Shown here: positions 8,745 to 16,124 of the stretch, piece after piece | Layout of the letters: each line of letters opens with the position of its first letter | How positions within the stretch are numbered: the stretch's first letter is position 1 | From: 21-14-0-10-47-8 sp966211455 | GTDB taxonomy: Bacteria; Bdellovibrionota; Bdellovibrionia; Bdellovibrionales; Bdellovibrionaceae | Direction of reading: 5' to 3' | Length of the DNA stretch: 64,000 nucleotides | NCBI GenBank assembly: GCA_966211455.1 | Contig: CBIHNI010000003.1 | Location: 124,001-188,000 of the forward strand | Program-made: the position numbers and the translations under genes | Notes under the pieces: generated by a model | What the model was told of the DNA's origin: nothing | The model's database searches: none | What the model saw: the letters and a program-made list of their open reading frames with translations, nothing else

Positions 8745-9193
8745 TTCTCAGCATCCCCTCGGCGAAACCGCATCAAGTTCATATCGTCGGCGATTTTCTG
8801 CTCGCGTTTCTGCTTTTCCACTTTGAATTCCTGGAATTGCTTCTCTTTGAGCTCTACGATTATTTTATAATCAATTGCCTTCTGCCGCAAAATTTCCCGA
8901 AGTTTCTCGACCAGACTTTCGCACTCTTTGATGCGATCTTTTTGTCTTTCCATCCGAATGTCTTGCCCTTTGATAAAGTCATCGACCTGAATCAAGGCTG
9001 GACTGGTCTTTCCGCCCTCGGACTGACGTCGGAAAGCCTGGTCCCGGGCATCGGTTACGGCTTGCTGCATGTCCTGCAGTTTCTGCATCTGCGCGTTCAG
9101 TTCGGCCTGCGCTTCCTGAAACTCGCGCTGGGCAAGATCTTCAAGGATCTTCCGATGCTGCATCACTTTTTCCAGAGGAAATCTGAATTTCAT
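8741..9193 (-). CDS. fliJ: Flagellar export chaperone FliJ
   Basis: FliJ is the coiled-coil stalk of the flagellar export ATPase complex. The 150 residues are almost wholly helical and charged, and begin with the family's typical KFRFPLEKVMQHRKILED. An AAGG Shine-Dalgarno precedes the ATG. The gene follows fliI directly, the standard order, and its stop overlaps the start of the MotE-like gene. Confidence 0.9.
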   Translation of the reverse strand: MKFRFPLEKVMQHRKILEDLAQREFQEAQAELNAQMQKLQDMQQAVTDARDQAFRRQSEGGKTSPALIQVDDFIKGQDIRMERQKDRIKECESLVEKLREILRQKAIDYKIIVELKEKQFQEFKVEKQKREQKIADDMNLMRFRRGDAEK

Positions 9194-9203
9194 TTTCTAA
9201 ACC

Positions 9204-10544
9204 TTAGGCGTTACCCAGAATGCTTTGCAGCTGTCGCAGACCCGTTTGGAAATCGCTTTTCTCTTCGATTCTTTGTCGTAAGAAATCCGTGAGCGCATCA
9301 TTGAGCTTGATGGCTTTATCGATCTTCGGATTGGATCCCGGCTTGTAAGCCCCGATATTGATGAGATCTTCCGCCTCTTTATAAATGGCCAGATTCTCTT
9401 TTAGCTTCTGCGCCAGCCTTGAATGATCGTTTGTGGTCACGGCTCTCATCACACGACTTGCGCTTTGTAAAATATCGATGGCCGGAAAATGCGCTTTCTG
9501 CGCCAGTTTTCGGGACAGAACGATGTGACCATCGACGATGGATCGCACGGCATCCCCGATCGGATCATCCATATCGTCCCCTTCAACAAGGACCGTATAA
9601 AGACCCGTGATGCTGCCTTCGTTTTCAAAGGATCCGGCACGTTCCAGAAGTTTCGGTAAAGTTGAAAACACACTGGGTGTGTATCCCTTTGATGCCGGCG
9701 GCTCACCGGTCGATAGACCGATTTCACGTTGGGCCATCGAAAAACGAGTCACCGAATCCATCATCAAAAGAACTTGTTTTCCCATGGACGAGAAAAATTC
9801 GGCAATCGCCGTCGCCACGAAGGCGCCACGCATACGCAAAAGCGCGCTTTGATCGCTGGTCACGCAAACGATCACCGAACGCTTGAGACCTTCCGGTCCC
9901 AAATCGTGTTCGATAAACTCGCGCACCTCACGACCCCGCTCGCCGATCAGCGCGATCACGTTGATGTCGGCTTTTGTGTTTCGGGCCATCATACCCAACA
10001 GCACGGATTTGCCGACGCCAGAGCCGGCCATGATTCCGACCCGTTGTCCGCGTCCGACGGTTAAAGCCCCATTAATGGCGCGCACGCCGATATCCAAAGG
10101 TTCACGGATCGGTCGACGCTCCAAAGGATTTCTCACCTCCGAATACAAAGAGACTTCACGTGTTCCTTCGATTTCGCCCAAATTATCGATGGGTTTACCC
10201 AAGCCATCGACGACCCGGCCCAGAAGATCCTCGCCAACTTTGATGGTGGCGACCTGTCGGCGCAAAGTGATACGTGCGCCGAGACCCACACCGCGCATTT
10301 CAGCTAAAGGCATCATCAAAACGGCTTTGTCTTTGAAACCGACCACTTCGGCGAAGAATTTTTTCTCAGTTCCGGCCGGCTGAATTTCGCAAAGACTGCC
10401 AAGATTGGCTCCTGGCAGATAGCCCTTCAACATCAGACCGGTGACTTCGGTCACCTTGCCGCTGTCCTTGGTCATATGCAGAGAGCTGACCAAGTCCTCG
10501 TATTTTTCCAAATCCAACTTCAGATCCGCGGCCGCTTCACTCAC
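9204..10544 (-). CDS. fliI: Flagellar export ATPase FliI
   Basis: FliI is the hexameric ATPase that unloads substrates at the flagellar type III export gate. At 446 residues it has normal length. Visible motifs are Walker A (AGSGVGKS), the catalytic-glutamate block (LIGERGREVREFI), Walker B (VLLMMDSVTRFSMAQREI) and the F1-beta-like GYTPSVFSTLPKLLERAG. The start is GTG at 10544, which overlaps the fliH stop (GTGA), with AAGGTGAG upstream. It is part of a fliF-G-H-I-J run. Confidence 0.97.
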   Translation of the reverse strand: MSEAAADLKLDLEKYEDLVSSLHMTKDSGKVTEVTGLMLKGYLPGANLGSLCEIQPAGTEKKFFAEVVGFKDKAVLMMPLAEMRGVGLGARITLRRQVATIKVGEDLLGRVVDGLGKPIDNLGEIEGTREVSLYSEVRNPLERRPIREPLDIGVRAINGALTVGRGQRVGIMAGSGVGKSVLLGMMARNTKADINVIALIGERGREVREFIEHDLGPEGLKRSVIVCVTSDQSALLRMRGAFVATAIAEFFSSMGKQVLLMMDSVTRFSMAQREIGLSTGEPPASKGYTPSVFSTLPKLLERAGSFENEGSITGLYTVLVEGDDMDDPIGDAVRSIVDGHIVLSRKLAQKAHFPAIDILQSASRVMRAVTTNDHSRLAQKLKENLAIYKEAEDLINIGAYKPGSNPKIDKAIKLNDALTDFLRQRIEEKSDFQTGLRQLQSILGNA

Positions 10545-11314
10545 GTTGAGCTCACCTTATCTTTCACTCGGTGCAGGCTTTCTTTCACCGCTTCCCACAA
10601 CTTTTCCACACGGCCTTCGATACGCGCATCGATTTCGCCGTAATTGGTCTGAATCACGCAGCCGCCGGCCGCAATTCCTTCAACCGGTTCCAGCTTCAGC
10701 TTTTTCATAAATTCGAACTCGCGTCCGCTTTCGCCTTTTAAGGATTCCAAGAACTCGATCTGCGAAGGTGCCACCTGAACGGTGACTTCTTCTTCGACCT
10801 GCGCTTTTTCGATTGCGTCACGAATCACGCCGGTGACCACTGACGGATCCATTTCCAACTGCGCGTGCGCCATACGCTTGGCCATATGAAAAGCCAGCTG
10901 TACGATATGCGCTTCATTGTTCTTCACCAAATCAGATTTCAAATTTCCGACCGAACTTAAAAGCTGATCGAAGCTTTCCAGACGGGCTTTGATTTCGCCT
11001 TCGGCCTTTTGGTAGGCTTCTTGTTTTCCTTCATCCAATCCCAGCTGATAAGCTTCTTGGTAAGCCGATTCCTGAACGTCCTTTAAACGTTCAAGCACCT
11101 TCTTTTCGACATCTTCTTCCACATTGCTGGCTTCGACTTTTTCGACACCTGTTTGCACACGGATGACATCGCTCATGCGAAAGTCATTGCGCTTGGCCAT
11201 GCGGCCGTCCAAATAATTCTTCGCCTCGGCCGAAGTTCCCAGCTCAAATTTAGGCGGAACGTATTCCAGAACTTTCTTCGGGACGACGTCCGATTTGAGA
11301 ATGGTCTTAGACAA
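10541..11314 (-). CDS. fliH: Flagellar assembly protein FliH
   Basis: FliH holds and regulates FliI at the export gate. The protein is helical, with an N-terminal disordered part, a central Glu/Gln/Ala helix (AYQEAYQLGLDEGKQEAYQKAEGE) and a C-terminal domain (AFHMAKRMAHAQLEMDPSVV, then GGCVIQTNYGEIDARIEGR) typical of FliH/YscL. I favour the TTG at 11314 because a GGAGG Shine-Dalgarno lies 6 bases upstream. An ATG at 11320 and a GTG at 11335 are in frame but have no well-placed ribosome site. The gene overlaps the end of fliG by 8 bases. Confidence 0.88.
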   Translation of the reverse strand: MSKTILKSDVVPKKVLEYVPPKFELGTSAEAKNYLDGRMAKRNDFRMSDVIRVQTGVEKVEASNVEEDVEKKVLERLKDVQESAYQEAYQLGLDEGKQEAYQKAEGEIKARLESFDQLLSSVGNLKSDLVKNNEAHIVQLAFHMAKRMAHAQLEMDPSVVTGVIRDAIEKAQVEEEVTVQVAPSQIEFLESLKGESGREFEFMKKLKLEPVEGIAAGGCVIQTNYGEIDARIEGRVEKLWEAVKESLHRVKDKVSST

Positions 11315-12344
11315 GTGCATCCTCCGATCCACCACGTGCGATCAAGATCTTGCCTTCCGCCTCTAGGCGGCGAGCCGCATTGACGATCTCTTGCTGAGCC
11401 TGTTCGACGTCGGACAGACGTGAAGGTCCCAAGTTCGACAGGTCGTCGCGCAACATTTCTGCCGCACGAGCCGAGATGTTCTTGAAGATCTTGCCGCGGA
11501 TCTCTTCGCTTGCCGTCTTGAGGGCCAGCAGAAGTTTCCCGTTGTCGACTTCTTTGAGAAGAGTCTGAATACCGCGATCGTCGATCTTGACGATATCGTC
11601 GAAGACGAACATGAGCTTACGAATCTCTTCCGCAAGCAACGGATCTTTCTCTTCCAACCGAGACATAATCGACGTCTCGGTGTTCTTGTCCATAACGTTG
11701 AGCATTTCGGCCACCGGTTGAACACCGCCCAAGGCCGCTTGTTCAACTGTGCTCATACTTGCCAGTTCACGCTTCAAGACCGCATCGATCTCCGCAATCA
11801 GTTCAGGCGCGACATGATCCAAGTTCGCCATACGAAGCACGACTTCGGCTTGCAAAGCATCCGGCAGACGTTTCAGAACCTCGCCCTTTTTCTCTGGCTC
11901 CAAGTGCGCCAGGATCACCGCAACGGTCTGCGGATGTTCGTTCACCAAGAATGTTGAAAGCGATTTCGCATCAACCATCTCGAGCGATTCCAAGTTGCGT
12001 CCGCCACCCATGTTCAGATTCACGCCCCCAAGGATACCGCGAGCCCGTTCTTCACCCAGGGCTTCGACGATCGTGTCTTTGGTCGCCGCTTTTTCCGAGA
12101 AGATGTAATCTTCGGTTTCCGAAATCAGCTCGTAGAACTCTTCCAGAACTTTTTTTGTCACATGGACTGGAACGACCCGATATTTTTGCATGACGTTCAA
12201 AAGTTTACGAACGTCCCCGTCATCCAAGCTTTTGAAAAGCACGCGCAAGGCGTCCTTTCCCAAATAGTTCACCAGGATCGCGGCTTTCTCGAAGCCACGC
12301 AGCGATTCATACTCGATATTATCCGGTTTTATCAGCTTCGCCAT
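11307..12344 (-). CDS. fliG: Flagellar motor switch protein FliG
   Basis: FliG is the rotor protein that couples stator force to rotation. The 345-residue sequence has the N-terminal domain that binds FliF (GFEKAAILVNYLGKDALRVLF), the middle-domain EHPQ motif (NEHPQTVAVILAHLEPEKK) that binds FliM, and the C-terminal torque domain with charged residues (FDDIVKIDDRGIQTLLKEVD). An AGGA Shine-Dalgarno precedes the ATG. It lies 3 bases behind fliF and overlaps fliH. Confidence 0.97.
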   Translation of the reverse strand: MAKLIKPDNIEYESLRGFEKAAILVNYLGKDALRVLFKSLDDGDVRKLLNVMQKYRVVPVHVTKKVLEEFYELISETEDYIFSEKAATKDTIVEALGEERARGILGGVNLNMGGGRNLESLEMVDAKSLSTFLVNEHPQTVAVILAHLEPEKKGEVLKRLPDALQAEVVLRMANLDHVAPELIAEIDAVLKRELASMSTVEQAALGGVQPVAEMLNVMDKNTETSIMSRLEEKDPLLAEEIRKLMFVFDDIVKIDDRGIQTLLKEVDNGKLLLALKTASEEIRGKIFKNISARAAEMLRDDLSNLGPSRLSDVEQAQQEIVNAARRLEAEGKILIARGGSEDALV

Positions 12345-12347
12345 GGA

Positions 12348-13997
12348 TTACAGATCCTTTCTTACCAGCCACATACCGAAAGCATTTTGTGCTTTCTCTT
12401 CATCACCCGTCATGATCGACATAATGCGATCTTTCAACAATTCGCTTTCAGCCTTATCCGGATCGATCGATTCCTCCAAGACCGGTAAGGCCGAGCTCAT
12501 ACCAGGCAAGGTGTTATCGACCGATTGCAGTTCTTCCAGCTCTTCGATCGTGCGCGGAAGCATGTCCTCGACCGAATCCTGGAAGCTGTCGGTGATCCAT
12601 TGCATGAATGGACGAACCACGATGAAGAAGAAAAGTGCCAACGAAAAGCCCAAAAGAGCCCACTTGAACAAAGCATGGACCAGCTTTCTTCTTTCAAGCG
12701 ATGTCAGGATGCGATCCGATTCGGTGAAGTCTTCCGAAATGAACTGGATGTTTTCGATTTTTACCGAGTCACCGCGCTGCTGATTGAAGCCGATCGCGTT
12801 CTTCACCAGGGTTTCGTACTTGGCAATTTCTTCGGCCGTGCGTGGATTCCATTTTTGTGAAACCGTTCCGTCTTCGGCCTTTGAAGAGATCTCGACACCG
12901 TCCACCAGGACCGCAACGCTAACACGCTCCAGACCACCGGCGCCTTCTTTGACGTTGCGAACTGTTTTCGGAACTTCAAAGTTGGTCGTCTTGATTTCCT
13001 TTTTCACGTCTTGCTTGAATCCGACCTGGCCGCCCTGTTCGGCACCCGGTAGGTTTGCACGCGAACCCGGAACGCCAGCTGGGTTCGAACGGGCTCCGTC
13101 CATCGATTCTTCTTCGGATTGTTGAGAGCGGATCGCCGTTTTTTCGGGATCCACGGACTCTTCCACCGCTTGCACGACTTTGTTGTTCAAAGTCGCATCG
13201 ACACGGGCGATGACCTTACCAGTACCGACGACTTTCGAAAGAATCGCTTCGATGCGTTCTTCCAGATCGCCTTCGACTTTCTTTTTCAGATCCATCATCT
13301 CGCTGGAACCGGAAACCGAGCTGTCACCGCTGCGGCTTAACATTTTACCGCGATCGTCGACAACGGCCACACGCTCTGGATCCATGCCTTCAACCGCGCT
13401 GGAAACCAGATAACGAATCCCGCGGATTTGATCTTCACCCAAAGTTTTCCCGGGATGCAGTTCCACCACGACCGAAGCTGTCGGCTGACCGCCTTCTTCA
13501 AGGAAATTCTTTTTATTTGGCAAAGCCAAGATAACTTTGGATTGCTTCACCGATGTCAGGGTGTTGATCGCGCGCATCAGCTCACCTTGCAAGGCACGCT
13601 GGTAGTTTACTTTTTGCGCATAAGAGTTCACGCCGAAATCTTGCTTATCGAAAAGCTCCAAACCGACCGTGCCGATTTTGGTCGAGCCGAGCTCGGACAT
13701 CAGGGTCATTTGGGTCGAGTGCAATAGATCCTTCGGGACGGCGATGGTCTTACCGTCATCGCGCAGACTGAAAGGAACGTTGATCTTATTCAGCTTCTCG
13801 ACGATCAGGGAAACCTGATCCGACGGAACATTGGTGAGCAAAGGAACATAGTCCTTACCGCTGACCATGAAGCTGATGACCAATGCGGCAACGACACCGA
13901 TGATCGCCACCGCGATAATCGACATTCGCTTGGTCGGACCGAGACCCTTAAAGAACTCTCGGAACTGAACAATGAGGCTTCCAAAAATCTTATCCAA
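12348..13997 (-). CDS. fliF: Flagellar MS-ring protein FliF
   Basis: FliF forms the MS ring in the inner membrane. There are two membrane segments, near residues 20-45 (MSIIAVAIIGVVAALVISFMV) and near 445-465 (WALLGFSLALFFFIVVRPF). The periplasmic ring-building motifs (PFSLRDDGKTIAVPKD; VNYQRALQGELMRAINTL; LALPNKKNFLEEGGQPTASV) lie between them. The C-terminal tail (residues 470-549) would bind FliG. The start is TTG at 13997 with GGGGAG 7 bases upstream and no nearby ATG. Length 549 is normal. Confidence 0.96.
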   Translation of the reverse strand: MDKIFGSLIVQFREFFKGLGPTKRMSIIAVAIIGVVAALVISFMVSGKDYVPLLTNVPSDQVSLIVEKLNKINVPFSLRDDGKTIAVPKDLLHSTQMTLMSELGSTKIGTVGLELFDKQDFGVNSYAQKVNYQRALQGELMRAINTLTSVKQSKVILALPNKKNFLEEGGQPTASVVVELHPGKTLGEDQIRGIRYLVSSAVEGMDPERVAVVDDRGKMLSRSGDSSVSGSSEMMDLKKKVEGDLEERIEAILSKVVGTGKVIARVDATLNNKVVQAVEESVDPEKTAIRSQQSEEESMDGARSNPAGVPGSRANLPGAEQGGQVGFKQDVKKEIKTTNFEVPKTVRNVKEGAGGLERVSVAVLVDGVEISSKAEDGTVSQKWNPRTAEEIAKYETLVKNAIGFNQQRGDSVKIENIQFISEDFTESDRILTSLERRKLVHALFKWALLGFSLALFFFIVVRPFMQWITDSFQDSVEDMLPRTIEELEELQSVDNTLPGMSSALPVLEESIDPDKAESELLKDRIMSIMTGDEEKAQNAFGMWLVRKDL

Positions 13998-14026
13998 ATG
14001 ACAACTCCCCTAAAATCAAAAAAAAC

Positions 14027-14374
14027 TCAAACTTGCATTTTCATAACTTCTTGATACGCGTCGATGATCTTGTTGCGAACTTGCATCATCAACTTCAGTG
14101 CGATGTCGGCCTTTTCAGAGGCGATCATCACTTCGGCGATATTATCCGTGCGACCTGTCGCCAAGTTTTGCGTGGCCTTGTTTGAACTTTGCTGCAATTC
14201 ATTCACGCTGCCGATCGCTTCGCTTAATGTATCAGCGAAACTTTTCTGTGCACCGGATGTAGATCCCGTTGCGTTTGTTTGCGACGATGAATTGATGGAG
14301 ATCGATTTCTGATCTCCCGGCATTCTTCCTGTTTCCAGGAATCTGTTGGCATTTGAAACGGTGAAACCATCCAT
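14027..14374 (-). CDS. fliE: Flagellar hook-basal body protein FliE
   Basis: FliE links the MS ring to the rod. The 115 residues have a Ser/Asn/Gln-rich N-terminus and the conserved helical C-terminus (MIASEKADIALKLMMQVRNK, then IDAYQEVMKMQV). A GGAG ribosome site lies 7 bases before the ATG. It lies between flgC and fliF, the usual place. Confidence 0.94.
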   Translation of the reverse strand: MDGFTVSNANRFLETGRMPGDQKSISINSSSQTNATGSTSGAQKSFADTLSEAIGSVNELQQSSNKATQNLATGRTDNIAEVMIASEKADIALKLMMQVRNKIIDAYQEVMKMQV

Positions 14375-14443
14375 GGCCTAGCTCCGTTCTCTTTCTATAA
14401 TTCTACAGCAAAATTCATTGTTTAACTTCACTTCTCAATTCAA

Positions 14444-14887
14444 TTACCGACCAATTTCCAGGGCGCTCATCGCCATGTCCTTCGAAGCTTCCATCGATTG
14501 GACGTTGGCCTCGTAAGCACGGGTCGCTTGGATCATGTTGGTCATCTCTTCCATCAAATTGATGTTGGGATAAGCCACATATCCTTCTTCATTCGCGTCC
14601 GGATGATCGGGTTCATATTTCATTAAAGGCGCTTTGCGATCCGAAACCACATCGGTCACCTGGACCCTCTGCATGTTCTCTTGCGGCGAGTTCACGCCCA
14701 AGATTTCGCCAAAGTTTTTCGTCTCGGGCATCGATTCGAACACCACGTCCTTGCGGCGATATGGGCCGCCTTCGGGTGTGCGAGTCGTGTTGATGTTGGC
14801 GATGTTCGATGAAATGGTGTTCATGCGCATTCTCTGCGCCGCCATCCCACTGCTCCCAATTCGGAAACCCGTTACAAAGTCAGACAC
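14444..14887 (-). CDS. flgC: Flagellar rod protein FlgC
   Basis: FlgC is a proximal rod component. The N-terminal rod motif (GSSGMAAQRMRMNTISSNIANINTT) and the C-terminal helix (MIQATRAYEANVQSMEASKDM) are both clear. The start is GTG at 14887 with GGAAG 7 bases upstream. A 69-bp gap without obvious signals separates it from fliE. Confidence 0.95.
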   Translation of the reverse strand: MSDFVTGFRIGSSGMAAQRMRMNTISSNIANINTTRTPEGGPYRRKDVVFESMPETKNFGEILGVNSPQENMQRVQVTDVVSDRKAPLMKYEPDHPDANEEGYVAYPNINLMEEMTNMIQATRAYEANVQSMEASKDMAMSALEIGR

Positions 14888-14890
14888 TTA

Positions 14891-15301
14891 TTATCTTCCT
14901 TCCGTCACGGCGTATTTAATCGCCGCCAGTTTCTTATTGATCAATTGCAAAGCCGCCTTGTACATGATCGAGTTCTCGGCCCGAGCCGCGATTTCTTTTT
15001 CCAGGTCGACGGTGTTGCCGTCGTTGTTCACGGCGCCATCTGGATTTTCGTACATGTCGGGTCTCAGGCCCGCCATCGATCCGCCGCCGACCGAAAAATG
15101 CTCGCCCGATGAAGTCGACATGCCACGAAGTCCGTCGATATCGAGCGCCCGCGCCAGAGCATCTTCGAAATCCATCTTCTTTGCGTGATAGCCCGGGGTC
15201 TCTGCATTGGCGATGTTTGATGAAATCATATTCTGTTTCATCAAGCGCATGTTCAATGCCGTCCCTAGGGCCGACGTTGTTTTATCGAACAGTTGGCTCA
15301 T
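14891..15301 (-). CDS. flgB: Flagellar rod protein FlgB
   Basis: FlgB is the most proximal rod protein. The 136 residues contain the conserved N-terminal motif (ALNMRLMKQNMISSNIANAETPGYHAKKMDFE) and a C-terminal helix (ENSIMYKAALQLINKKLAAIKYAV). The ATG overlaps the stop of the upstream AAA+ regulator gene (ATGA), so its translation is coupled to that regulator. Confidence 0.95.
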   Translation of the reverse strand: MSQLFDKTTSALGTALNMRLMKQNMISSNIANAETPGYHAKKMDFEDALARALDIDGLRGMSTSSGEHFSVGGGSMAGLRPDMYENPDGAVNNDGNTVDLEKEIAARAENSIMYKAALQLINKKLAAIKYAVTEGR

Positions 15302-16122
15302 AGAACCCCTGCCTCCCGATATTCGTTCAACTTGTTTCTCAAGGTTCGAATGCTGATTCCCAAAATCTGAGCGGCGCGTGTTTTATTCTGCTGGGTCAAC
15401 TGCAGCGTTTGCAGGATCAGCTTGCGCTCCATATCCGACAAGGTCGTTCCAACTGACGGCAAAATCTGACTTTCCATCTCGGCAAATTGAATCGACGATG
15501 CGCTCAAAATCGTCTCGTCGCTGATCGCGACCGCACGCTCGATCACATTTTCCAGTTCCGAAACATTACCGGGCCATGAATAGGCCAGAAGCTTGGCCTG
15601 CGCTTCGCTGGAAATTTTTTGAGCGCTGCGGCTCTTCATCAAATTGAAAACCTGATTGAAGAATTCGGCCAAAACCAATACGTCTTCCGAACGATCGCGC
15701 AAAGACGGAATTTGCAAGTGGATCACGCTCAAGCGATAGAAAAGATCCTTGCGCAATCTTTGCTGTTGGACCAATCCGGCCGGATTTTCGGCACAGGTCG
15801 CGATCCAACGAACGCGTCGGCCCTGTTGCTTGAAATCATCCATGCGCTCGCTTAAGTCCTGCTGCTGCAGAAGATTCAAATCGCCAATATTTTCTATCAG
15901 AATCGCGTCGCCATCTTGAAGGCTTGAAAGATCACGCCCCCAGCGATGCAAAGTTTTTTGAAAGCGGGCTTTCTCGAGGATAAACTGCGCCAGCAGACTT
16001 TTTCCTGAACCTTGTTCGCCTGAAATCAACAACGGCGCCGGGGTCAACGCGATCGACTGCGCTGTTTCCAGCATCTTTTTCATTTGCACGTTCGCCGTTT
16101 GAAAGAGACCAAAATCCGTCAC
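15298..16122 (-). CDS. Degenerate sigma-54-type AAA+ regulator lacking GAFTGA and receiver domain
   Basis: The 274 residues align with bacterial enhancer-binding proteins from the AAA+ domain onward. Walker A is intact (GEQGSGKS, residues 35-42). The arginine-rich DLFYRLSVIHLQIPSLRDR block, the sensor II block (YSWPGNVSELENV) and a C-terminal Fis-type helix-turn-helix (about 230-270, TRAAQILGISIRTLRNKL) are present. There is no N-terminal receiver or sensor domain. The stretch between Walker A and Walker B is much shortened and has no GAFTGA loop, the element that contacts sigma-54. The Walker B acidic pair reads EN instead of DE. It may therefore act as a repressor, a co-regulator or a TyrR-like regulator that does not need sigma-54. 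The start is GTG at 16122 with an AAGGAAA site. Confidence 0.85.
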   Translation of the reverse strand: MTDFGLFQTANVQMKKMLETAQSIALTPAPLLISGEQGSGKSLLAQFILEKARFQKTLHRWGRDLSSLQDGDAILIENIGDLNLLQQQDLSERMDDFKQQGRRVRWIATCAENPAGLVQQQRLRKDLFYRLSVIHLQIPSLRDRSEDVLVLAEFFNQVFNLMKSRSAQKISSEAQAKLLAYSWPGNVSELENVIERAVAISDETILSASSIQFAEMESQILPSVGTTLSDMERKLILQTLQLTQQNKTRAAQILGISIRTLRNKLNEYREAGVL

Positions 16123-16124
16123 AG

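Noticed and set aside
15298..16122. Pseudogene call for the GAFTGA-less regulator
   Set aside because: The frame is open from start to stop, both ends overlap or nearly touch neighbours, and the helix-turn-helix and Walker A are intact, so loss of a motif is more likely than decay.
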